Of a stretch of 64,000 nt of DNA, positions 25,042-32,712 are shown piece after piece (positions within the stretch are counted from its first letter, which is position 1; the number at the start of each line of letters is the position of its first letter). Under the pieces are notes generated by a model. The model worked only from the letters and a program-made list of their open reading frames with translations. It was not told the origin of the DNA and searched no databases. A program made the position numbers and the translations under genes. The DNA lies in contig CAWHEI010000012.1 of the NCBI GenBank assembly GCA_963828415.1, positions 620,001 through 684,000 of the forward strand, in the 5' to 3' direction. The stretch is from Sva-07 sp963828415 (GTDB lineage: Bacteria; Actinomycetota; Acidimicrobiia; Acidimicrobiales; Ilumatobacteraceae).

Positions 25042-26476
25042 GTCGAGCCAGCGCGGTCGCTGGTGGTCGTCGATCCGGCTGCGAATCGTGGTCGGCTACA
25101 TCGTGCTCGTCGCTGCGGCACTGGCGATCTCGATCCTCGTCACACGCCAGGTGCTGCTGGGACGGCTCGAACGAGACATCGATCGCGCGCTCGTGCAGGA
25201 GGTCGAGGAGCTGAGGAACCTGGCCTCCGGCAACGATCCGGCGACCGGGGAGCCGTTCGGCGACGACACCGAGGCGATCCTCGACACGTTCCTGCGCCGT
25301 AACGTGCCGGGGGCGAGCGAGGCGTTCTACAGCTTCGTCGGCGGTCGCCGGCACCTCTCCAGCTTCGATGCACCACAAGAGGTGTGGAACGACGAGCCGC
25401 TGATCGGGCGCTGGGCGTCGGTCTCCGAACCTTCACAGGCGACGGTGGATGCCAATGTCGGCGAGATCAGATATCTGGCGGTTCCGCTCATCGCATCGGG
25501 CGCGACGACGGGCGTGCTCGTCGTCGCTCACTTCCCCGGACCGGACCGCGACGAGATCCTCGTCGTGGTGCGGGTCCTCACGATCGCCGGACTCGTCGTG
25601 CTGATCGCCTCGGCCGCGCTCGCATGGTCGATGGCCGGCCGCGTGCTGCGACCCGTGCGAGAGTTGACCGAGACAGCGCAGCGGATCTCCGAGACGGACC
25701 TGTCACAACGAATCGAGGTGAACGGCCGCGACGAACTGGCCGAGCTGGGCGAGACGTTCAACGCGATGGTCGAGCGTCTCGATGTGGGCTTCGCCCAGCA
25801 GCGCCAGTTCCTCGACGATGTGGCGCACGAGCTGCGGACCCCGATCACGATCGTGCAGGGGCACCTCGATCTGCTCGGCGACGACCCGGACGAACGGGCC
25901 GAGAGCATCGCCACCGTCAATGACGAGCTCGACCGGATGAACCGGTACGTGAACGACCTGCTCGTCCTCGCGAAGGCCGAGAGTGGCGAGTTCCTGCGCC
26001 TCGGCCCGGTCGATCTCGGCGAGCTCGCGGCGACGCTCGAGCAGCGCTTCATGCCACTCGGCGACCGGTCGTGGCAGCTCGACACAGCACCCGCTCCGGG
26101 CACGGTTGCGGTGCTCGCCGACCGCGACCGACTCGTCCAGGCCATGCTCAACCTGGCGACGAACGCGGTCCAACACACCGCGCCGGGCGACACCGTCGCC
26201 TTCGGGATCGACACGTCGACCGAGACGGCCCGGCTCTGGGTGCGTGACACCGGGCCCGGGCTCGACGACGAGGTGATCGACCAACTCTTCACCCGACGCT
26301 TCAGAGGGGCCGCAAGCCGCGTCCGACGGACCGAGGGCATGGGTATCGGCCTGTCGATCGTCGATGCCATCGCGCGCGGCCATGGTGGCCGGGCCACGGC
26401 GGCGAACGAACCGGGCGGCGGTGCGCGATTCACCATCGAACTCCCACTCGATCCCCCATCGGAGGACGTGCCATGA
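25031..26476 (+). CDS. sensor histidine kinase
   Basis: 481 residues from ATG 25031; ATG 25025 and further upstream ATGs lie in the same repeat, so the exact start is uncertain, and there is no separate ribosome binding site. Two membrane segments (about 16-36 and 175-200) bracket an extracytoplasmic sensor domain of about 135 residues. A HAMP linker follows ('GRVLRPVRELTETAQRIS'), then the H-box 'FLDDVAHELRTPITIV' with phospho-acceptor His about 266, N-box 'LNLATNAVQHT', G1 'DTGPGLDDEV' and G2 'GMGIGLSIV'. It is an EnvZ/BaeS-like class I kinase. It overlaps both the poly-Asp gene and the response regulator gene (ATGA), so the three form one coupled unit. Confidence 0.93.
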   Translation: MTTESSQRGRWWSSIRLRIVVGYIVLVAAALAISILVTRQVLLGRLERDIDRALVQEVEELRNLASGNDPATGEPFGDDTEAILDTFLRRNVPGASEAFYSFVGGRRHLSSFDAPQEVWNDEPLIGRWASVSEPSQATVDANVGEIRYLAVPLIASGATTGVLVVAHFPGPDRDEILVVVRVLTIAGLVVLIASAALAWSMAGRVLRPVRELTETAQRISETDLSQRIEVNGRDELAELGETFNAMVERLDVGFAQQRQFLDDVAHELRTPITIVQGHLDLLGDDPDERAESIATVNDELDRMNRYVNDLLVLAKAESGEFLRLGPVDLGELAATLEQRFMPLGDRSWQLDTAPAPGTVAVLADRDRLVQAMLNLATNAVQHTAPGDTVAFGIDTSTETARLWVRDTGPGLDDEVIDQLFTRRFRGAASRVRRTEGMGIGLSIVDAIARGHGGRATAANEPGGGARFTIELPLDPPSEDVP

Positions 26477-27135
26477 CCCGCATCCTGATCGTCGAGGACG
26501 AGGAGCGCATCGTGTCGTTCCTCGAGAAGGGGCTGCGCTCCAACGGCTACACGACGGTCGCGGTCGGCGACGGCGACAGCGCCGTCGCGCTCGCACGCGA
26601 CGATTCGTTCGATCTGCTGATCCTCGACCTCGGATTGCCCGGGCGCGACGGACGCGATGTGCTGCGCGCGGTCCGCGCACGCGGCGAGCGGCTGCCGATC
26701 CTGGTGCTCACCGCACGCGATGGCATCGACGACACGGTCGGCAGTCTCGAGCAGGGAGCCGACGACTACCTGACCAAGCCATTTCGGTTCGAGGAGCTGC
26801 TCGCTCGGATTCGTCTGCGGATCCGCACCGACGACCGATCGGCCGAGACCACCGTCCTGCAGGTCGGCTCGGTCCAGCTCGATCTCCGTTCTCGACGGGC
26901 GACCAGCCAGGATCGCACGGTCGAGCTGACGGCCCGCGAGTTCGCACTCCTCGAGACCTTCATGCGTCACCCCGACCAGGTGCTCTCGCGCGAACAACTG
27001 CTGTCGCACGTGTGGGGCTACGACTTCGATCCGGGCTCGAACGTGGTCGACGTCTACGTCCGCTACCTGCGGCGAAAGCTCGGCGAGACGGCCATCGAGA
27101 CCGTCAGGGGCATGGGCTATCGCATGGAGCGATGA
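26473..27135 (+). CDS. OmpR/PhoB-family response regulator
   Basis: 220 residues; start overlaps the kinase stop. The receiver domain has the acidic pair in 'VEDEER', phospho-acceptor Asp52 in 'LILDLGLPG', Thr/Ser in 'VLTARDG' and Lys102 in 'LTKPF'. The C-terminal winged helix ('ELTAREFALLETFMRHPDQVLSREQLLSHVWGYDFDPGSNVVDVYVRYLRRKLG...IETVRGMGYRM') is a canonical OmpR-type DNA-binding domain. Such regulators bind tandem half-sites spaced 11 bp. Three matching palindromes (24511, 27145, 28423) sit before its own operon and the next two genes, so I infer that they are its binding sites. Confidence 0.96.
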   Translation: MTRILIVEDEERIVSFLEKGLRSNGYTTVAVGDGDSAVALARDDSFDLLILDLGLPGRDGRDVLRAVRARGERLPILVLTARDGIDDTVGSLEQGADDYLTKPFRFEELLARIRLRIRTDDRSAETTVLQVGSVQLDLRSRRATSQDRTVELTAREFALLETFMRHPDQVLSREQLLSHVWGYDFDPGSNVVDVYVRYLRRKLGETAIETVRGMGYRMER

Positions 27136-27144
27136 CCGGTGCCG

Positions 27145-27166
27145 CGGATGAGAAACCTCTCATCCG
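27145..27166. promoter_or_regulatory. two-component regulon operator, site 2
   Basis: CGGATGAGA-AACC-TCTCATCCG: a perfect 9-bp inverted repeat with a 4-bp spacer, the same core as sites 1 and 3. It lies ten bases after the response regulator stop and 42 bp before GTG 27208. Confidence 0.7.
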
Positions 27167-27207
27167 CGCATCACGCCGTTCACATGTGGTGCTCACACGA
27201 TCGTCAC

Positions 27208-28428
27208 GTGACGATCGTCGATCAGCTGCTTCCCGCCGCTGCACACCTGACCGGCCCGGGCGCTGTCGACCTCCTGCGCCCTGCGGTGGCCGCTGAGGGT
27301 GGCGCACTCGTGTCGTGCCGAACCAGCCAGGTCCAGTACCGACCCGAGTCAGACCTCGTCGTGCGCTACCGATGCGAGATCCGTCGTAACGGCGTCATCG
27401 TGAACGACACGCTGCTCGCCGCCACGACGATCGGCGGCCCCTACCCGGGGACACTGCCGATCGAGGCGATGACGCCGGACGGGACCACCCTGTCGGTCGG
27501 GGTCTGGCGATGGCCCTTCGATCCGGTCCTGGCCGAGCTGCGCACGATGGTGACGCCACCGCTCGCCCGGGAGCGTGTCGGCGATCTCGTCGGCTCGGAC
27601 ATCCACATCGACGTCGTGGCGTATCGCCCGACCGAGCGCGCCGTCGTTCGACTGCAAGGCGACCGCGGCGAGATCTACGTGAAGGTCGTCGCCCCGGCGG
27701 CAACCACCTCGCTGATCGCACGCCACCGTGCCCTGGGCGAGGCCGGACTCCCTGTCCCGACGGTGCTCCGCAGTGGCCCCGGATGGATCGCCATGGAGAC
27801 ACTCGGCGGAACCACCCTGCGAGAACGCTTGAAGTCGGGCACCCAGCGCCTGCCGGCGCCAGATCGCTATCGCCGAACGCTCGAGGCGCTGTCGGCCGTC
27901 CACATCGAGGACGCTGCGCCGGTGCGCTCACGCATCGAGGACGCTCCTCACCATGCGGCGATGCTCGCCACCGTGTTACCGGACGCCGGTGGTCGGCTCG
28001 CCGAGATCGTCGGACGACTCTCGGCGCCGCCGATGCGCAGCGTGGCGGGGACCGTGCACGGCGATCTCCACGAGGGACAACTCGTCGTCGACGACGACGA
28101 GGTCACCGGCATCCTCGACATCGACGACGTCGGTCGCGGAGACCGGCTCGACGACGTCGCGACCCTCGTTGGCCACCTCAGGTTCCGGGCAGCGAGCAGC
28201 GCCGATCCTCGAGTCGACGACTACGCCGTCCGGGTTCGCGATGCACTCTCGCACGAGTTCGACGCCGCGGACGTCGACCGCCACGTCGCCGCGGTCCTGG
28301 TCGGCCTGGCCACCGGCCCGTTCCGAATCCAACAGGCGCGCTGGGAGGCCACGACCCTGCAGGTCCTGGACCTGATCGAGCACCACCTGGCGCTTGCCGA
28401 CGCCACGGTCGGAGCCGGCGTTCGATGA
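27208..28428 (+). CDS. APH-like kinase-fold protein in the two-component regulon
   Basis: 406 residues from GTG 27208; an earlier start at 27139 would put the operator palindrome inside the gene, so I reject it (ATG 27184 is possible). The second half has the phosphotransferase core: 'AVVRLQGDRGEIYVKVV' (ATP-binding Lys), 'TVHGDLHEGQLVV' (Brenner motif; the usual HxDxxxxN has Gln for Asn) and 'TGILDIDDVGRGDRLDDVATLVGHL' (DIDD for DFGD). The N-terminal ~130 residues form an extra beta-rich domain. Two altered catalytic positions make it uncertain whether it is an active kinase. Regulation by the upstream operator links it to the kinase/regulator pair. Confidence 0.8.
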   Translation: MTIVDQLLPAAAHLTGPGAVDLLRPAVAAEGGALVSCRTSQVQYRPESDLVVRYRCEIRRNGVIVNDTLLAATTIGGPYPGTLPIEAMTPDGTTLSVGVWRWPFDPVLAELRTMVTPPLARERVGDLVGSDIHIDVVAYRPTERAVVRLQGDRGEIYVKVVAPAATTSLIARHRALGEAGLPVPTVLRSGPGWIAMETLGGTTLRERLKSGTQRLPAPDRYRRTLEALSAVHIEDAAPVRSRIEDAPHHAAMLATVLPDAGGRLAEIVGRLSAPPMRSVAGTVHGDLHEGQLVVDDDEVTGILDIDDVGRGDRLDDVATLVGHLRFRAASSADPRVDDYAVRVRDALSHEFDAADVDRHVAAVLVGLATGPFRIQQARWEATTLQVLDLIEHHLALADATVGAGVR

Positions 28429-28452
28429 GAGAACTCTCAGCGCGACCTCATC
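28423..28452. promoter_or_regulatory. two-component regulon operator, site 3
   Basis: CGATGAGA-GAAC-TCTCAGCG (28423-28442), an inverted repeat with one mismatch, followed by CCTCATC at 28446-28452, 11 bp after the TCTCAGC. It overlaps the stop of the kinase-like gene and lies 74 bp before the Ser/Pro-rich protein gene. Confidence 0.6.
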
Positions 28453-28525
28453 GGGGTCCCACCACCGTCTCGCACCATGGTCCCATCCCGGTCGACCCGG
28501 GCCATCGATACACAGGAGATCCGAC

Positions 28526-29014
28526 ATGACCACCCGCAGCAACCCCCTCAACTGGAAGATCGCCGCCACCGTCGGCACCATCGCCGGCGTCGCGATCGGC
28601 GGCTTCGCCTTCGCCGCTCCCGATGGCGGTGAGCCGATTCCCGACGGTGTGATCCTCCAGGATCAGACCGCGAGCGTCCCCCGACTGTCTGCCCCGGTGG
28701 TCGTGCCCACCACGGCAGCTCAGATCGCCTCGACCGCGACGGTCGTGGCACCCACGACGGTCCCCGCCGATCCGGTCCAGCTGTCGGCACCGTCGCCGGT
28801 CTCGCCGATCACGGCACCGCCCGCACCCGAGCCGGCGCCCGTCGCCGTCGAGATCGACTCGCCGATGTCGCCGATGTCGCCCGCCTCGCCGCCGCCAGCA
28901 CCCGCGGAGATCGACTCGCCGATGTCGCCGCCGAGCCCCGTGAGCGTGCAGAGCCCCGTGAGCGTGCAGAGTCCGGCGTCACCGGTGAGCCCGGCGTCAC
29001 CCGCGAGCAGCTGA
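28526..29014 (+). CDS. exported Ser/Pro-rich low-complexity protein
   Basis: 162 residues from ATG 28526 with an AGGAG ribosome binding site. The N-terminus is an export signal or membrane anchor ('WKIAATVGTIAGVAIGGFAFA', with a possible cleavage after AFA). The rest is low complexity: Thr/Val-rich to about residue 90, then repeated S-P motifs, including two near-identical 'EIDSPMSP' units and a doubled 'SVQSPV'. No enzyme domain. It looks like a wall-spanning or surface protein, and S-P/T-P runs are often glycosylated in actinobacteria. The upstream operator places it in the two-component regulon. A strong hairpin ends the unit. Confidence 0.75.
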   Translation: MTTRSNPLNWKIAATVGTIAGVAIGGFAFAAPDGGEPIPDGVILQDQTASVPRLSAPVVVPTTAAQIASTATVVAPTTVPADPVQLSAPSPVSPITAPPAPEPAPVAVEIDSPMSPMSPASPPPAPAEIDSPMSPPSPVSVQSPVSVQSPASPVSPASPASS

Positions 29015-29035
29015 CCGACTCGACGAGAGCGCTGG

Positions 29036-29065
29036 AGGACCCCTGTGCAGGTGCACAGGGGTCCT
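29036..29065 (+). terminator. hairpin after the Ser/Pro-rich protein gene
   Basis: AGGACCCCTGTGCA-GG-TGCACAGGGGTCCT: a perfect 14-bp stem with a 2-base centre, 22 bp after the stop codon. No T run follows, so it is an L-shaped terminator of the kind common in actinobacteria. Confidence 0.7.
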
Positions 29066-29134
29066 GGCGCGTGCGGTGACGCCACCACGACGGCGCTCAC
29101 CCGAGTCGACACCCATACTGGTAGACAGCGGAGG

Positions 29135-30862
29135 ATGAATCCCGACGACATCGTTCATGACGACGTCGTCGCTGTGATCATCGATCCCGAACGGGGAGCG
29201 GTCGCCGTGGGAGCACGAGGGATCGAGCACCGCTGGCGACCCGCCGATGTGCGACACCGGCTCGCGTCGATCGAACACGACGTGGGACCGCGTTGGGTGT
29301 GGTGGACGTCGGACACGGAGCGTCAACTCGTGGACGCGGGAATCCGCCCGGCGCGCTGCTGGGACCTGGACGCAGTTCATCGGCTCATCCACGGCGGATG
29401 GCGCGCCGGGCCGGCGCGCACCTGGGCCGGGGCCCACGACCTCGACCTGGACGGACTTCCGGCGCTGGCCCCGATCGACCTGTTCACTGCTGCCACGGAG
29501 ATCGACGGTGCAGATCCCGACGATCCGATCCGACGCGACGGCCACCTCGATCCCGCCTGGGTGGCCGACGGCTGGCACTCGAGCGTCGATCGAATGGCCA
29601 CCTGGGCGCGTCTGGCGCTCGACGTGCACCGACGCCAACAGGAGCAGATCGACCAACTCGAGGATCGTCCAGCGGCACTCGCGACCGCACGCTCGGAATC
29701 CGCGGCGGCGGTACTCGCGGTCGAGCTCGGCCATGACGGCCTGCCGATCGACGTCGACGAAGGCGAACGGATCATCGCGTCGTTCATCGGACCGAGGCCC
29801 AGCGACGCCGCCGACGAGCGACGCCTGGCGGCCGAACGCGACGACCTCGTGCTGGCGCACCTGCCCCCGGACCTCCGAAGCGGAGTCGACCTCCGCAACC
29901 CGGCCAACGTCAAGTCGTTGCTGCGACGCGCCGGCATCGAGGTCGACGACACCCGGGCGTGGCGCCTCGAACGACTGCGCGACGAGCATCCGGTGGTCGA
30001 CGCCCTCCTCGCATGGCGCAAGGCGGAGCGGATTGCGACCACCTTCGGCTACCGCTGGCTCGACGAGCACGTCGGCAGCGACGGTCGCCTGCGCGGCTCG
30101 TGGTCGTCGTCCGACGGCGCCGCCGGCCGCATGACCGCGACCGCCGGGCTGCACAACCTTCCGGCCGACCTCCGACCGGCTGTCGTCGCCGAGCTGGGTC
30201 ATGCGTTCGTACGCGCCGACCTCGGCCAGATCGAGCCGCGCATTCTGGCTGCGGTCTCCGCCGACACGGCGTTGGCCATGGCCACCCGAGAGGCCGACAT
30301 GTATGCACCGGTCGCGCAGCGACTCGGCGTGAGCCGTGAGATCGCGAAGGTCGCCGTGCTCGGGGCGATGTACGGCCAGACGACCGGCCACGGCGCCGCG
30401 GCACTGCGCGGGCTCGACTCGGCGTACCCGGTGGCGATGCGGTATCTCAGCGATGCCGCACGGTCGGCGGAGGCCGGCCACGACCTGCGCACGCGCGGAG
30501 GCCGTCGGGTGCGGATGTCGGGCGGCGGCGATCCCGACGCGGACGAGCGCGATCAACGTTCCCGTGCCGCCGCACGCGGCCGGTACGGCCGCAATGCGAT
30601 GGTGCAGGGCGCCGCTGCGGAGTTCTTCAAGACGTGGGCGGTGATCGTTCGAGCCCGGCTCTCCGGCGACGCTCGGATCGTGCTGTGCCTCCACGACGAA
30701 CTGCTCGTCCATGCGCCGCTCGCCGACGCCAACGACGTGGCCGCCATCGTCGACGATGCCCTCCAGGAGACCGCAGCCAGATGGCAACAACCCGAACTGC
30801 GTGGCGACGTGCACTTCGTTGCCGACACCAGCGTCATCGCCCGCTGGTCCGACGCCAAGTGA
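29135..30862 (+). CDS. family A DNA polymerase, PolA-like, without 5' nuclease domain
   Basis: 575 residues from ATG 29135. A GGAGG directly abuts that ATG (too close), so GTG 29174 could be the true start. The C-terminal half is a family A polymerase: motif A 'VRADLGQIEPRILAA' (Asp of DYSQIE conserved, with Leu-Gly for Tyr-Ser and Pro for Leu), motif B 'REIAKVAVLGAMYGQ' and motif C 'LCLHDELLV'. The N-terminal ~180 residues correspond to a 3'-5' exonuclease-like domain but lack clear DEDD residues; no 5'-3' nuclease domain is present. It matches the actinobacterial proteins annotated as bifunctional 3'-5' exonuclease/DNA polymerase, a second PolA probably used in repair. Confidence 0.88.
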   Translation: MNPDDIVHDDVVAVIIDPERGAVAVGARGIEHRWRPADVRHRLASIEHDVGPRWVWWTSDTERQLVDAGIRPARCWDLDAVHRLIHGGWRAGPARTWAGAHDLDLDGLPALAPIDLFTAATEIDGADPDDPIRRDGHLDPAWVADGWHSSVDRMATWARLALDVHRRQQEQIDQLEDRPAALATARSESAAAVLAVELGHDGLPIDVDEGERIIASFIGPRPSDAADERRLAAERDDLVLAHLPPDLRSGVDLRNPANVKSLLRRAGIEVDDTRAWRLERLRDEHPVVDALLAWRKAERIATTFGYRWLDEHVGSDGRLRGSWSSSDGAAGRMTATAGLHNLPADLRPAVVAELGHAFVRADLGQIEPRILAAVSADTALAMATREADMYAPVAQRLGVSREIAKVAVLGAMYGQTTGHGAAALRGLDSAYPVAMRYLSDAARSAEAGHDLRTRGGRRVRMSGGGDPDADERDQRSRAAARGRYGRNAMVQGAAAEFFKTWAVIVRARLSGDARIVLCLHDELLVHAPLADANDVAAIVDDALQETAARWQQPELRGDVHFVADTSVIARWSDAK

Positions 30863-30882
30863 CACCCGTCGTCCTCCGTCCA

Positions 30883-31227
30883 GCGATGAGCGAACCGACC
30901 GCATACGGCGATCTCACTCATCGCAACCAGCGCGATCCCCCCAGCGATGAGCGAACCGACCAAATACGGCGATCTCACTCATCGCAACCAGCGCGATCCC
31001 CCAGCGATGAGCGAACCGACCAAATACGGCGATCTCACTCATCGCAACCAGCGCGATCCCCCCACCGATGAGCGAACCGACCAAATACGGCGATCTCGCT
31101 CATCGCAACCAGCGCGATCCCCCAGCGATGAGCGAACCGACCAAATACGGCGATGTCGCTCATCGCAACCAGCGCGATCCTCCCACCGATGAGCGAAACG
31201 ACCGCATACGGCGGTGTCGCTCATCGC
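30883..31227. repeat. six-copy tandem array of ~60-bp palindromic units
   Basis: Units begin at 30883, 30944, 31004, 31065, 31125 and 31186, alternating 61 and 60 bp. Each unit has a ~42-bp imperfect palindrome: arms (G/C)CGATGAGCGAACCG... and ...CGATCTC(A/G)CTCATCGC around a GACC..ATACGG centre. Between palindromes is an 18-19-bp spacer AACCAGCGCGATCCCCC. Alternating 60/61-bp periods shift the frame, so the array is not coding even though each unit contains open frames. Two further copies lie at 32602-32704. Arm changes such as ACTCATC/GCTCATC are partly tolerated. No Cas genes or transposase nearby. Confidence 0.85.
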
Positions 31228-31259
31228 GCGGCGTGCGTTCGCTGTGGCCGCGACCCCAC

Positions 31260-31265
31260 TACGTT
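31260..31265 (+). promoter_or_regulatory. -10 box, leaderless promoter
   Basis: TACGTT, seven bases before GTG 31273, immediately after the repeat array. Confidence 0.5.
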
Positions 31266-31272
31266 GGTACCA

Positions 31273-32082
31273 GTGAGTGATGTGCCTCCCCCGCCGAACC
31301 CCGAACCGTCGAGCGGTCCGACGCCCCCTCCACCACCGCCTCCTCCGAGCGGGTTGACACCGCCCCCCGGCTACGTCGCCTTCGACGGCCACCCCACGCC
31401 CACCGCCGGTGTGCGCCGGGTCGGAGGTTTCGCCACACCGATCATCGTGTCGACGATCGTCGTCGCGCTCGGCACGATGGTCTCGGCGTTCCTGTCGGCA
31501 TCGATCGCCACGGACGCGGCAGAATTCCTCGCGGGGAGCACCAACCAGAGTGACTTCGAGGACGCCCTCGTCCCGCTCAACTCCGTCCAGATGCTGGTCA
31601 GCGTGGCCACCCTCGTGACCGGCGTGCTGACGATCGTCTGGATGTTCCGGATGGCGGGCAACGTGCGCGCCTTCGGACGCGCCACCACGTGGAGCCCACT
31701 GTTCGCGATCTTCGGGTGGTTCCTGCCGCCGCTCGTGCTCTACATCATCCCGTTCCTCGTGCTGCGCGAACTCTGGAAGGCGTCCGAGCCAGCCGGCGTC
31801 GACGGCACCGACGGTTGGAAACGGACCGCCGACAACCCCGTGCTCTGGGTCTGGTTCGTGGCGTTCGGCATCATTCCGGCGGTGCTGTTCGCGGTCCAGA
31901 TCGGATCGTTCGCATCCAGTGGTCTCCCGACCGGCGACATCGAGTCCGTCGCCGAGAGCCTCGATGAATTCGGTGCGCTCGGATGGCTGACTGCAGTGCT
32001 GACTCTCGTGGCTGCCGTGGTCTGGGTTCGGTTCGTGCGCCAGTTGACACAACGCCACAAGCAGTTGACGAACGAGACCTGA
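31273..32082 (+). CDS. DUF4328 membrane protein
   Basis: 269 residues from GTG 31273; the -10 box seven bases upstream argues against a start inside the repeat array at 31153. A Pro-rich cytoplasmic N-terminus (about 30 residues) precedes four membrane segments. The DUF4328 hallmark is the central 'VWMFRMAGNVRAFGRATTWSPLFAIFGWFLPPLVLYIIPFLVLRELWKAS'-type region (about residues 115-165), where conserved Trp, Pro and Arg residues cluster. Function unknown; such proteins are frequent in actinobacteria. It precedes the phosphatase gene by 23 bp and may be co-transcribed. Confidence 0.85.
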   Translation: MSDVPPPPNPEPSSGPTPPPPPPPPSGLTPPPGYVAFDGHPTPTAGVRRVGGFATPIIVSTIVVALGTMVSAFLSASIATDAAEFLAGSTNQSDFEDALVPLNSVQMLVSVATLVTGVLTIVWMFRMAGNVRAFGRATTWSPLFAIFGWFLPPLVLYIIPFLVLRELWKASEPAGVDGTDGWKRTADNPVLWVWFVAFGIIPAVLFAVQIGSFASSGLPTGDIESVAESLDEFGALGWLTAVLTLVAAVVWVRFVRQLTQRHKQLTNET

Positions 32083-32105
32083 GCGAGAAGTCCGTTGCAC
32101 TCTCG

Positions 32106-32576
32106 ATGAGCACCGCCGACGTGATCTACCTCGTTCGCCATGCCAAGGCTGGTGAGCGACGGGTCTGGGAGGGCAACGACGAGGCTCGCCCGTTGAGCAA
32201 GCACGGCTGGAGACAGTCGGAGGAGATTGCCGAGCGACTGCTCGACAAGGGCGCGACCACGTTGTTCTCGAGCCCATACGTCCGCTGCGTCCAGACGTTG
32301 GAGCCGCTGGCCGGTCGGCTCGGCGTCGAGATCCACATGGACAGCCGGCTCGCCGAGGCCGAGCCGTTCGAACCGGTGCTCGAGCTGCTCGGCGAAGTTG
32401 GCAATGGCGCCGTGCTGTGCAGCCACGGCGACATCATCCCCGAGACGATCCAGGCCCTCGTACGTCGCGGCATGGAAGTCCAGTCGACGGCCGACTGGCG
32501 CAAAGCCAGCATCTGGGTCCTCAAACGCAAGCGCGACCGCATCACCAAAGGCAAGGTCTGGCCACCGCCCACCTGA
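32106..32576 (+). CDS. SixA-like histidine phosphatase
   Basis: 156 residues from ATG 32106. The RHG signature 'YLVRHAKAGERRVWEG' near residue 8 gives the catalytic His and Arg. 'FSSPYVRCVQTLEPLA' supplies the second Arg, 'EAEPFEPVLELL' the acid region, and 'AVLCSHGDIIPE' the second catalytic His. It is a short, single-domain member like SixA, which dephosphorylates phospho-His in phosphorelays, but similar proteins act on small phosphate esters or nucleotides. It is convergent with the ccm operon; two palindromic repeat copies lie between. Confidence 0.9.
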   Translation: MSTADVIYLVRHAKAGERRVWEGNDEARPLSKHGWRQSEEIAERLLDKGATTLFSSPYVRCVQTLEPLAGRLGVEIHMDSRLAEAEPFEPVLELLGEVGNGAVLCSHGDIIPETIQALVRRGMEVQSTADWRKASIWVLKRKRDRITKGKVWPPPT

Positions 32577-32601
32577 GATCGTGACCCCCACGGCGCTCGT
32601 T

Positions 32602-32704
32602 GCGATGAGCGAACCGACCGGATACGGCGGTTTGGCTCATCGCAGGCCGGTTCTTCACTTCACCGATGAGCGAACCGACCGGATACGGCGGTTTCGCTCA
32701 TCGC
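32602..32704. repeat. two further copies of the GCGATGAG palindrome
   Basis: Copies at 32602-32643 and 32663-32704, 61 bp apart, in the intergenic region between convergent genes. They have the same arms as the array at 30883-31227 but a different centre (GACCGGATACGG) and arm (CGGTTT(C/G)GCTCATCGC), and a different spacer. The second one is only eight bases from the stop codon of the ccmI-like gene. They can form a nearly perfect 16-bp stem and probably serve as, or near, a bidirectional terminator. Confidence 0.8.
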
Positions 32705-32712
32705 AGGGCGGA

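Noticed and set aside
30947..31192. Repeat peptide gene (MSEPTKYGDL... frames)
   Set aside because: Open frames exist in the array, but the 60/61-bp alternation changes frame between units and both strands are equally open; the conserved feature is the palindrome.
30883..31227. CRISPR array
   Set aside because: The ~60-bp period is regular, but the spacers between palindromes are nearly identical to each other and the units are longer than CRISPR repeats; no cas genes are present.
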